Of a stretch of 64,000 bases of DNA, positions 7,520 through 14,807 are shown in pieces (the stretch's first letter is position 1; each line of letters starts with the position of its first letter). A model generated the notes under the pieces. The model saw nothing but the letters and a program-made list of their open reading frames with translations. It was not told the origin of the DNA and made no database searches. The translations under genes and the position numbers were made by a program. Origin of the DNA: Phytohabitans aurantiacus (GTDB taxonomy: Bacteria > Actinomycetota > Actinomycetes > Mycobacteriales > Micromonosporaceae); the NCBI RefSeq assembly GCF_027923225.1, contig NZ_BSDI01000016.1:1-64000 (forward strand). Direction: 5' to 3'.

Positions 7520-9982
7520 GGCGGAAGGGGGCGCGGGCGGCGCGGAGGGCGTGGGGGGAGTGGGCGGCGTGGGGGGAGTGGGCGGCGTGGGGGGAGTGGG
7601 CGGCGTGGGGGGAGTGGGCGGCGTGGGGGGAGTGGGCGGCGTGGGGGGAGACGGTGGGGGGAGGGACGCTAGGACTACGTTCAGGACGTTTACGGCGCCG
7701 GCCTTGTCCAAGGGGTTGTTGCCGTTGCCGCACTTGGGGGACTGGACGCACGACGGGCAGCCGGTCTCGCAGGCGCATCCGGCGATCGCGTCGCGGGTGG
7801 CGCTGAGCCACGACGCGGCGATCCCGTACGCCCGCTCGGCGAAACCGGCGCCGCCCGGGTGACCGTCGTAGACGAAGACGGTGGGTGCCTCGGTGTCGGC
7901 GTGTGAGGCGGTGGAGAGCCCGCCGATGTCCCATCTGTCGCAGGTGGCGACCAAGGGAAGCAGGCCGATCGCGGCGTGTTCGGCCGCGTGGAGGCTGCCT
8001 GGTACATCTTCGATGCCGGCCCTGTCGAGAGAAGCCGGTGACAGGGTGAACCATACCGCCGTCGTGCGCAGCTCACGGGTTGGCAGGTCGAGCGGGCGGG
8101 TGTCGATGACCTCGCCGGTGCCGAGTTTGCGGCGCTGGTACGACACTACTTGGCTGGTCACGTCGACATCGCCGAAGAACAGGCCGACGGGTCCGGCGTC
8201 GACGTAGGAGCGGACCGATACGACGGACAGCGAGGTTACGTCGCGGGCGTGCGTCGACCAGTCTGGTTCTTCCTGATGCACCAGCGCTACCGCATCGTCG
8301 AGGTCGAGATCGTCGACCACATAGGACACGCCCTGGTGCAGGTACACGGCGCCGGGGTGGACCATGAAGTGCGACGAGCCGGGGTCGACGGTGCCGAGTA
8401 GGCGGCCGGTCGCCGACTCGACGACGCAGATGGGGTTGCCGCCGGTGCCGCGTAGGTCGACTTCGGGGCGCTGCTTGTGGGTCCAGTACCAGCCGCTGGG
8501 GCGTTGCCGCAGGGTGCCGGAGGCCACCAGGTTGGCCACCACGTCAGGCGCGGACGGGCCGAAGAGGGCTAGGTCGGCTCGGGTAAGCGGGGCCTCGTAT
8601 GCGGCGCTGCACAGTTGGGGCGCCAGCACGTACGGGTTGCCGGGGTCGAGCACGGTCGCCTCGACGGGCCGGCCGAAGAGCGCCTCGGGGTGGTGGATGA
8701 GATAGGTGTCGAGCGGGTCGTCGCGCGCGACCAGTACGGCCAGCGCCTCACGCCCCGACCGGCCGGCGCGTCCGGCCTGCTGCCACAGCGACGCGCGGGT
8801 GCCGGGGTACCCGCAGATCACCACCGCGTCTAGCCCTACCAGGTCGACGCCCAGCTCCAGCGCGTTTGTCGAGGCTAGGCCGAGCAGCTCTCCGGACAGC
8901 AGCGCGTTTTCCAGCGAGCGGCGCTCTTCGCGCAGGTAGCCAGCTCGGTAGGCGGCGACTCGGGAGCCGAGCCCGGGCACTGCCTCGTCGAGGGAGCGGC
9001 GGGCGGTGGTGGCCACGACCTCGGCGCCGCGCCGGGACCGCACGAACGCCAGCGTGCGTATCCCGTTGACGACCGCCTCGGTGAGCAGGTCGGCGCTTTC
9101 CCTGAGCGCCGAGCGCCGGACGGGAGCCGCGTCCTCCCCAGAAGAAGAGGAGGAGAGCAGCGGTGGCTCCCACAGCGCGAATGTGACCCCGCTGCGCGGA
9201 GACGCGTCGTCGGTGACCGCGGTGACGGGCAGGCCGGTGAGCCGCTCGGCCGAGGACGCCGGGTCGCCCGAGGTGGCGGAGGCCAGGACGAAGACCGGGG
9301 CGCGACCGTACCGGGCGGCGGCCCGGCGCAAGCGGCGCAGTACGTGGGACACGTGGGAGCCGAAGACGCCCCGGTAGGTGTGGCACTCGTCGATCACCAC
9401 GAACGCGAGCCGCCGCAGGAACGTGGACCACGCCGCATGCCCCGGAAGGATGCCGTGGTGCAGCATGTCGGGGTTGGTGAGGACGAAACGGGAGTGCTGG
9501 CGTACCCACTCCCGCTCCTCGCGCGGCGTGTCGCCGTCGTAGCACGCTGGGCGTACACCGTCGACGTCGAGCGCGGCGACGGCGCGCAACTGGTCCGCGG
9601 CGAGTGCTTTGGTCGGCGCGAGATAAAGCGCGGTGGCGCGCGGGTCGGCCAGCAGGGTCGCCAGCGCGGGCAGCTGGTACGCCATGGACTTGCCGGACGC
9701 CGTGCCGGTCGCGACGACGACGTGCTTGCCCGAGTACGCCAGCGAGGCCGCCTCGGCCTGGTGGCGCCAGGGTGCGGTGACCCCGCGCGCGGCGAACGCC
9801 TCCCGCAGCGGAGCCGGCACCCAGTCGGGCCACGGTGTGGACTCGCCGGCGCTGGCCGGAACACGCTCGACGTGTGTGACGGCGTCGGAGCGCAACCGAC
9901 GCAGCAATTCGGCCGGCTCGGCGACAAGTGTCACCCCAGCACTCTCGCACTGGTGTGCGGAAATCCCAAACGACCGACCCAT
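7493..9982 (-). CDS. DEAD/DEAH helicase with DUF1998 domain (MrfA/YprA-like)
   Basis: This 829-residue superfamily 2 helicase resembles MrfA/YprA, a DNA-repair helicase in Bacillus. It has Walker A TGTASGKS (about residue 91), DECH box VIDECHTY (about 197), motif III ASATSGDP, motif VI QQAGRAGRSGR, and a C-terminal DUF1998 region with the four-Cys cluster CACETGCPSCVQSPKCG that probably binds a metal. After residue about 770 the protein becomes a run of PPT repeats encoded by an 18-bp minisatellite. It ends in SADQGRMHAV, encoded by a dispersed palindromic element that also supplies the stop. The start may be ATG 9982 or a slightly later GTG. Confidence 0.88.
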   Translation of the reverse strand: MGRSFGISAHQCESAGVTLVAEPAELLRRLRSDAVTHVERVPASAGESTPWPDWVPAPLREAFAARGVTAPWRHQAEAASLAYSGKHVVVATGTASGKSMAYQLPALATLLADPRATALYLAPTKALAADQLRAVAALDVDGVRPACYDGDTPREEREWVRQHSRFVLTNPDMLHHGILPGHAAWSTFLRRLAFVVIDECHTYRGVFGSHVSHVLRRLRRAAARYGRAPVFVLASATSGDPASSAERLTGLPVTAVTDDASPRSGVTFALWEPPLLSSSSSGEDAAPVRRSALRESADLLTEAVVNGIRTLAFVRSRRGAEVVATTARRSLDEAVPGLGSRVAAYRAGYLREERRSLENALLSGELLGLASTNALELGVDLVGLDAVVICGYPGTRASLWQQAGRAGRSGREALAVLVARDDPLDTYLIHHPEALFGRPVEATVLDPGNPYVLAPQLCSAAYEAPLTRADLALFGPSAPDVVANLVASGTLRQRPSGWYWTHKQRPEVDLRGTGGNPICVVESATGRLLGTVDPGSSHFMVHPGAVYLHQGVSYVVDDLDLDDAVALVHQEEPDWSTHARDVTSLSVVSVRSYVDAGPVGLFFGDVDVTSQVVSYQRRKLGTGEVIDTRPLDLPTRELRTTAVWFTLSPASLDRAGIEDVPGSLHAAEHAAIGLLPLVATCDRWDIGGLSTASHADTEAPTVFVYDGHPGGAGFAERAYGIAASWLSATRDAIAGCACETGCPSCVQSPKCGNGNNPLDKAGAVNVLNVVLASLPPPSPPTPPTPPTPPTPPTPPTPPTPPTPPTPPTPPTPSAPPAPPSADQGRMHAV
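7551..7650. repeat. 18-bp minisatellite encoding the helicase PPT tail
   Basis: Five perfect units of gtggggggagtgggcggc run from 7551 to 7640, with a partial sixth unit to 7650. On the minus strand they read as PPTPPT in the helicase frame. The unit is six codons long, so copy-number change is in frame. Confidence 0.9.
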
Positions 9983-10049
9983 GGCGCAGCATCACGCACC
10001 GGTCAATGGTTAGATTCCCCCCAGAAGCTGTCCGCCAGGAGGAGTACCG

Positions 10050-10400
10050 ATGGAGCTGTCGCTGGCGACCCGCACCATCGCCGAGCATACGGTGCTCGAG
10101 GTCGGCGGCGAGGTCGACGTTTATACCGCACCGCGGTTGCGCGAGCGGCTCGTCGAGTTGATCGATGGCGGGGCGCCTCATGTGATCGTCGACCTCAACC
10201 GCGTTGATTTCCTCGACTCCACCGGGCTCGGCGTGCTGGTCGGGGCGCACAAGAAGCTGCGCAACACTGGCCGCACTTTCGCGCTGGCCTGCGACAAGGA
10301 ACCGTTGCTGAAGATCTTCCGGATCACCGCACTCGACCAGGTGTTTCCTCTATACCCCTCGGTGAAGGCGGCGACGGAAGCGACCGGTCCGCAGGCGTGA
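10050..10400 (+). CDS. STAS anti-sigma factor antagonist (BldG-like)
   Basis: The 116-residue STAS protein has the phosphorylatable serine in the motif VDFLDSTGLGVLVGAHK at about residues 50-66, as in BldG and SpoIIAA/RsbV. Family members bind an anti-sigma kinase when unphosphorylated and so release a sigma factor. AGGAGG lies about 7 nt before ATG 10050. The stop overlaps the start of an anti-sigma-like ATPase, the arrangement of bldG with its partner in streptomycetes. It is divergent from the helicase gene. Identity with bldG itself is likely but not proven. Confidence 0.85.
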   Translation: MELSLATRTIAEHTVLEVGGEVDVYTAPRLRERLVELIDGGAPHVIVDLNRVDFLDSTGLGVLVGAHKKLRNTGRTFALACDKEPLLKIFRITALDQVFPLYPSVKAATEATGPQA

Positions 10401-10834
10401 TGTCGACCGTACGGCTCGCGTTCACACCAGCGCCCGTGCACGTGCGCACCGCCCGGCTGGTCGGTGTCGCGGTCGCGCGCCGTGCCGGGGTCGCCGAAGA
10501 ACTGCTCGACGAGGTGCGCCTGGCGATCGGCGAGGCGTGCACGCGGGCGGTCGCCCTGCACCGGCAGTACGGCCTCTCCGACCTCGTGACGGTCGAGATG
10601 AGCGACGAGGAGCAGTACACGGTCCGCGTCATCGACCGGGCGCCGATCGAGGCCGGGCTCGGCATCGCGGCGCTGCCGCCAGACGAGTTGACCAATGAAT
10701 GGCTTCCCGGCGACCAGCTCGCGGTGGGTGTCGGATTTGCCCTGCTCGCGGGGTTCGTCGATGATCTGCAGGTGCGTCCCGTAGACGAGGGAATCGGCAC
10801 CGTGGTGCGGATGGTGTGGCCCGTCGACAGGTAA
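10400..10834 (+). CDS. Anti-sigma factor-like ATP-binding protein (RsbW/HATPase-type)
   Basis: The 144-residue product has a GHKL-type pattern: EVRLAIGEACTRAVALH is the degenerate N-box, and a later stretch GVGFALLAGFVDDLQV resembles the G-box region. The motifs are weaker than in catalytically proven RsbW kinases. It starts at ATG 10400 (TGATG overlap with the antagonist gene; a GTG at 10397 is also possible). The pair forms a partner-switching unit for a sigma factor not encoded here. Confidence 0.7.
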   Translation: MSTVRLAFTPAPVHVRTARLVGVAVARRAGVAEELLDEVRLAIGEACTRAVALHRQYGLSDLVTVEMSDEEQYTVRVIDRAPIEAGLGIAALPPDELTNEWLPGDQLAVGVGFALLAGFVDDLQVRPVDEGIGTVVRMVWPVDR

Positions 10835-11016
10835 CGGGCTAACACAACGGCGCTCGTCACAGTCACACACCCGGTAGGCGGTGTGACCATGAACACGACG
10901 TGCCGTTAGAGTACCCGGGTTACCTGCTCATTAGCCCTGGCGCGCGGGCGCCCAGGTGTCGCTTCGCTGGTTCGTCCGCCGGCGGGCGCTGATCGTAACG
11001 GCACAGGAGGACATAG
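10835..11016 (+). promoter_or_regulatory. Leader region of hppA
   Basis: This gene-free 182 bp holds a short imperfect hairpin around 10937-10957 (cctggcgc against ggcgcccagg) and an AGGAGG ribosome binding site about 6 nt before the hppA ATG. No known riboswitch is recognised. Confidence 0.35.
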
Positions 11017-13383
11017 ATGTCCCGGACCTTGGCCGCCGAGGGCGGCGGTCTGTCCCTTACCGACACCAACCTTACGTTCGTCATCGTCGCGGCTGTGATC
11101 GCGCTGGTGGCGCTCGGTTTCGCCGCCGCGCTGGTCAAAGCGGTGCTGGCGGCCGGTAAGGGTACCGACAACATGCAGGAGATCGCCGGCGCCGTGCAGG
11201 AAGGCGCGTCGGCGTACCTGTTCCGCCAGTTCAAAACCCTCGGCATCTTCGTCGTGCTGGCCGTGGTGCTGCTCTTCCTGCTGCCGGTGCACGACACCGA
11301 CGGCAACGAGACGCTCGTCAAGGTCGGCCGGTCGGCGTTCTTCGTCGTGGGTGCGCTGTTCAGCGCGTTCATCGGCGGTGCCGGCATGGCGCTCGCGACC
11401 CGCGCCAACCTGCGCGTCGCGGCGGCGGCCCGGGCCAGCGAGGGCGGCCGCGAGGCCGCTATGCAGATCGCGTTCCGCACCGGCGGCGTGGTCGGCTTCC
11501 TGACCGTCGGCCTCGGCCTCTTCGGTGCCGCGCTCGTCGTCCTCATGTACAAGGGCGACGCGCCGACGGTGCTGGAGGGCTTCGGCTTCGGCGCCGCGCT
11601 GCTCGCGATGTTCATGCGGGTCGGCGGCGGCATCTTCACCAAGGCCGCGGACGTGGGCGCCGACCTGGTCGGCAAGGTCGAGCAGGGCATCCCCGAGGAC
11701 GACCCGCGCAACGCCGCCACGATCGCCGACAACGTGGGCGACAACGTCGGTGACTGCGCCGGTATGGCCGCCGACCTCTTCGAGTCGTACGCCGTCACCC
11801 TGGTGGCCGCGCTCATCCTCGGCCGTGCGGCATTCGGTGAGGACGGCCTGGTCTTCCCGCTGATCGTTTCGGGTATCGGTGTCCTCATCGCCATCGTCGG
11901 CGTCTTCATCACCCGGCTGCGCGCCTCCGACCGCAACGGTCTCGTGGCGATCAACCGGGCCTTCTACGCCTCCGCCGGCATCGCGGCGATCCTCGTGGCC
12001 ATCGCCGCCTGGACCTACCTGCCGAGCGACTTCTCGGAGTTCGGCAACGGCGTCGCGGACCTCGACGGCAACCCCCGGGTGATCGCCATCGGCGCGGTCG
12101 TCATCGGCATCGTGCTCGCCGCCGCCATCCAGGCGCTGACCGGGTACTTCACGGAGACCACCCGGCGTCCGGTGCGCGACATCGGCAAGACCTCCGAGAC
12201 CGGCCCGGCCACCGTCATCCTCGCCGGCATCAGCGTCGGCCTGGAGTCGGCGGTCTACTCGGCGCTGCTCATCGCGGCGGGCGTCTTCGGCGCGTTCCTG
12301 CTCGGTGGCGGCTCCATCACGCTGTCGCTCTTCGCGGTGGCCCTCGCCGGCACCGGCCTGCTGACCACGGTCGGTGTGATCGTGGCCATGGACACGTTCG
12401 GCCCGATCTCCGACAACGCCCAGGGCATCGCCGAGATGTCTGGCGACATCGACGAGCAGGGCGCCCGCACGCTCACTGAGCTCGACGCGGTCGGCAACAC
12501 CACCAAGGCCATCACCAAGGGCATCGCGATCGCCACCGCCGTCCTGGCGGCGACCGCGCTGTTCGGCTCGTACACCGACACGATCCGCACCGCGCTGTCG
12601 GACGCCGGCGTGGCTGACCCGGTCGACTACCTGCAGGACGCGCTCAACGTCGCGAACCCGAAGAACCTGGTTGGCCTGATCATCGGCGCCGCGGTGGTGT
12701 TCCTCTTCTCCGGCCTCGCCATCAACGCGGTCTCCCGTTCCGCGGGCGCGGTCGTCATGGAGGTCCGCCGGCAGTTCCGGGAGCACCCCGGGATCATGGA
12801 CCGCACCGAGCGCCCCGAGTACGGCCGCGTGGTCGACATCTGCACCCGGGACGCGCAGCGCGAGCTGATGACCCCCGGCCTGCTCGCCATCCTGGCCCCG
12901 ATCGCGGTGGGCTTCGGCCTCGGTGCCGGCGCCCTGGCCTCGTACCTGGCCGGCGCGATCGGCACCGGCGTGCTCATGGCGGTCTTCCTGGCCAACTCGG
13001 GCGGTGCCTGGGACAACGCCAAGAAGCTGGTCGAAGACGGTGCGCACGGCGGCAAGGGCTCCGACGCGCACGCCGCGACGGTCATCGGCGACACCGTCGG
13101 TGACCCGTTCAAGGACACCGCTGGCCCGGCCATCAACCCGCTGATCAAGGTGATGAACCTGGTCTCGCTGCTGATCGCCCCGGCTGTCGTGGCCTGGACC
13201 GTCGGCAACGACGAGAACGACCCGCTGCGCATCGCGATCGCCCTGGTGGCGACCGCGATCGTGGTGGCGGCCGTGATGTTCAGCAAGCGCAAGCCGATCG
13301 CCATGGGCGACGGCCCGGGTGCTGACTCGGGAAAAGCCGGTAGTGGTTCCCCGGACCACGAGCCGGAGACCGTGAACGCCTGA
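11017..13383 (+). CDS. hppA: Membrane H+-translocating pyrophosphatase
   Basis: The 788-residue multi-spanning enzyme hydrolyses pyrophosphate and pumps protons across the cytoplasmic membrane. Visible family motifs are KAADVGADLVGKVEQGIPEDDPRN (about residue 210), NVGDNVGDCAGMAADLFESY, and a C-terminal DTVGDPFKDTAGPAINPLIK. In GNTTKAITKG (about residue 492) the Lys and Thr occupy the positions that distinguish the potassium-independent subclass from the potassium-dependent one, so this should be a K+-independent pump. AGGAGG precedes ATG 11017. It is monocistronic, with a strong terminator at 13395-13432. Confidence 0.96.
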   Translation: MSRTLAAEGGGLSLTDTNLTFVIVAAVIALVALGFAAALVKAVLAAGKGTDNMQEIAGAVQEGASAYLFRQFKTLGIFVVLAVVLLFLLPVHDTDGNETLVKVGRSAFFVVGALFSAFIGGAGMALATRANLRVAAAARASEGGREAAMQIAFRTGGVVGFLTVGLGLFGAALVVLMYKGDAPTVLEGFGFGAALLAMFMRVGGGIFTKAADVGADLVGKVEQGIPEDDPRNAATIADNVGDNVGDCAGMAADLFESYAVTLVAALILGRAAFGEDGLVFPLIVSGIGVLIAIVGVFITRLRASDRNGLVAINRAFYASAGIAAILVAIAAWTYLPSDFSEFGNGVADLDGNPRVIAIGAVVIGIVLAAAIQALTGYFTETTRRPVRDIGKTSETGPATVILAGISVGLESAVYSALLIAAGVFGAFLLGGGSITLSLFAVALAGTGLLTTVGVIVAMDTFGPISDNAQGIAEMSGDIDEQGARTLTELDAVGNTTKAITKGIAIATAVLAATALFGSYTDTIRTALSDAGVADPVDYLQDALNVANPKNLVGLIIGAAVVFLFSGLAINAVSRSAGAVVMEVRRQFREHPGIMDRTERPEYGRVVDICTRDAQRELMTPGLLAILAPIAVGFGLGAGALASYLAGAIGTGVLMAVFLANSGGAWDNAKKLVEDGAHGGKGSDAHAATVIGDTVGDPFKDTAGPAINPLIKVMNLVSLLIAPAVVAWTVGNDENDPLRIAIALVATAIVVAAVMFSKRKPIAMGDGPGADSGKAGSGSPDHEPETVNA

Positions 13384-13394
13384 TCACGTGCCAA

Positions 13395-13432
13395 GGTAAG
13401 GGCCCCCTCCGCTGGCGGAGGGGGCCCTTACC
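13395..13432 (+). terminator. Terminator of hppA
   Basis: A 17-bp perfect GC-rich stem (ggtaagggccccctccg and its complement) with a CTGG loop starts 12 nt after the hppA stop. Confidence 0.9.
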
Positions 13433-13483
13433 GTTCAAAAACGGATGACGAGGTGACCTTGCAAAACCGCTACGCTGCAACGC

Positions 13484-14014
13484 ATGCGTACGCCCCGTGC
13501 CGTTTTCGCGGCCGCCACGATGGCGCTCGCGCTCCTGCTGGGGGCTTGTGCGGGCGGGCCGACGCCTCAGGTGTGGGCAGCCTCGGTGTGCCAGGCGCTC
13601 GGGCCGTGGCGGGCCGAGATCAGCAATCTGACCAGCAGTACGCAGCAGCAGATGACCGCCAAGACCACCCCCGCGCAGGCCAAGGAGAACCTGGTACGCC
13701 TGCTCGGCGGGGCCGAGGCGGCCAGCGAGAAGGCCCGCAGCCAGGTCAAGCAGGCGGGCGTCCCCGACGTCGACGACGGTGACCGGGTTGCCGGCGGGTT
13801 CGTCGACTCGCTGACGGCGGTGCGGGATGCGTACGGCAAGGCGAAGCAGGGCATCGAGCAGCTCGACTCGGGCAACGCCGACCCGTTCTACGACGGGGTC
13901 GAGACGGTCATGAACACCTTGAACACCGAGTACAACCGCAGCGCCCTCGACACCAGCTCGCTGGACTCGCCCGAGCTGAAGAAGGCCTTCGACGAGGTCC
14001 CGGAGTGTCGCTGA
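13484..14014 (+). CDS. Putative lipoprotein
   Basis: The 176-residue protein begins MRTPRAVFAAATMALALLLG followed by a lipobox Cys (LLGAC) near residue 22, so it is probably lipid-anchored outside the membrane. The rest is helical and hydrophilic, with VWAASVCQALGPW and a final Cys in PECR that could form a disulfide with the earlier one. No catalytic motif is seen and I do not recognise a function. Its end overlaps the next gene. Confidence 0.7.
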   Translation: MRTPRAVFAAATMALALLLGACAGGPTPQVWAASVCQALGPWRAEISNLTSSTQQQMTAKTTPAQAKENLVRLLGGAEAASEKARSQVKQAGVPDVDDGDRVAGGFVDSLTAVRDAYGKAKQGIEQLDSGNADPFYDGVETVMNTLNTEYNRSALDTSSLDSPELKKAFDEVPECR

Positions 14015-14610
14015 GCCCCGGCGCGTCCGACGGCTCCCGGCAGCTCTCGCTCTTCGGGGTGGAAGCCCACGACCCCACCCCGGCCGATCTGGCGGGACTT
14101 CTCGCCGGTACGGGTGAGGTGGTCCGGATGGGCGGCACCGCCCGCGTCTCGGTCGTGGTGGACGGGGCCTGGCGAGTACACGTGCTGGCCGCGGAGCTGG
14201 CGTTGCGCGGCCTGGCGGCCACCTGGGAGGCCGCGACGGCCGAGGGGCACCTCGCGGTGCGTACGGCCTACACGTCGGCGCTGGCGCCGCTGGCCACGGC
14301 CTGGCTGCGAACGGGGGCCAAGCGCCCACCGGCCGGGTTCTTCCTGAGCGGTCCACGGCTGCGGATGTGGGTGGTCGGCGCCGGGCGTCCGGACGCGTCC
14401 GGGTACGTGCTGCGGCTCGGCGAGGCCGACGAGGCGTGCTGGGACGCGGTGGGCGCCGCGCTCGCCGGGGTGGGGCTGGCCGCCGCGCTGTTGGGACCGC
14501 GGGCGGGCGGTCCGGCGTACCGCATAACCGGCCGGCGGCGGCTGGCGCGCCTCGCGGAGCTCGTGGGGGACCGGCCGGCGCCAGCGCCGCAGGCCGAATG
14601 GCCTGTCTGA
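14005..14610 (+). CDS. Conserved hypothetical protein
   Basis: The 201-residue product is Ala/Leu-rich with no signal peptide, membrane helix or known motif. It begins with DGSRQLSLFGVEAHDPTPAD and contains RVHVLAAELALRGLAATWE and a C-terminal ITGRRRLARLAELVG. The GTG at 14005 overlaps the last ten bases of the lipoprotein gene, so the two are probably translated together. The gene's position between hppA and topA looks like a lineage-specific conserved arrangement, but I cannot name a function. Confidence 0.6.
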   Translation: MSLSPGASDGSRQLSLFGVEAHDPTPADLAGLLAGTGEVVRMGGTARVSVVVDGAWRVHVLAAELALRGLAATWEAATAEGHLAVRTAYTSALAPLATAWLRTGAKRPPAGFFLSGPRLRMWVVGAGRPDASGYVLRLGEADEACWDAVGAALAGVGLAAALLGPRAGGPAYRITGRRRLARLAELVGDRPAPAPQAEWPV

Positions 14611-14807
14611 TCTACGACAGATTGAGGCACGCCACTGAAGTGCGGCTGTTTGCCCGGTGCGGTGTTCGACGTCACTATTGCAGTTCGGTGTACCGTGTCG
14701 CCGTCTGGTCCGCGCAACCCGTCGGGCGGACGGCGAGTTACGTTGGACATCTGGCCCACGGTTCTGATACCGGAGGGCGGAGACTATTCGTCAAGGTCAG
14801 GAGAGAA

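Noticed and set aside
7551..7650. Possible CRISPR or origin iterons
   Set aside because: Units are directly adjacent 18-bp copies in the coding frame of the helicase with no spacers.
10906..13359. 817-residue antisense ORF over hppA
   Set aside because: His/Asp/Gly/Arg-rich shadow of a highly biased GC-rich gene; hppA motifs on the other strand are unequivocal. The same applies to long antisense ORFs over 4718-6121, 21095-23068, 23014-24981 and 28384-30153.
14367..14807. N-terminal extension of TopA
   Set aside because: The upstream frame is Arg/Gly-rich shadow of the preceding gene; the TopA family starts at the SRLVIVESPAKAK region, just after the GTG at 14808 with a ribosome binding site.
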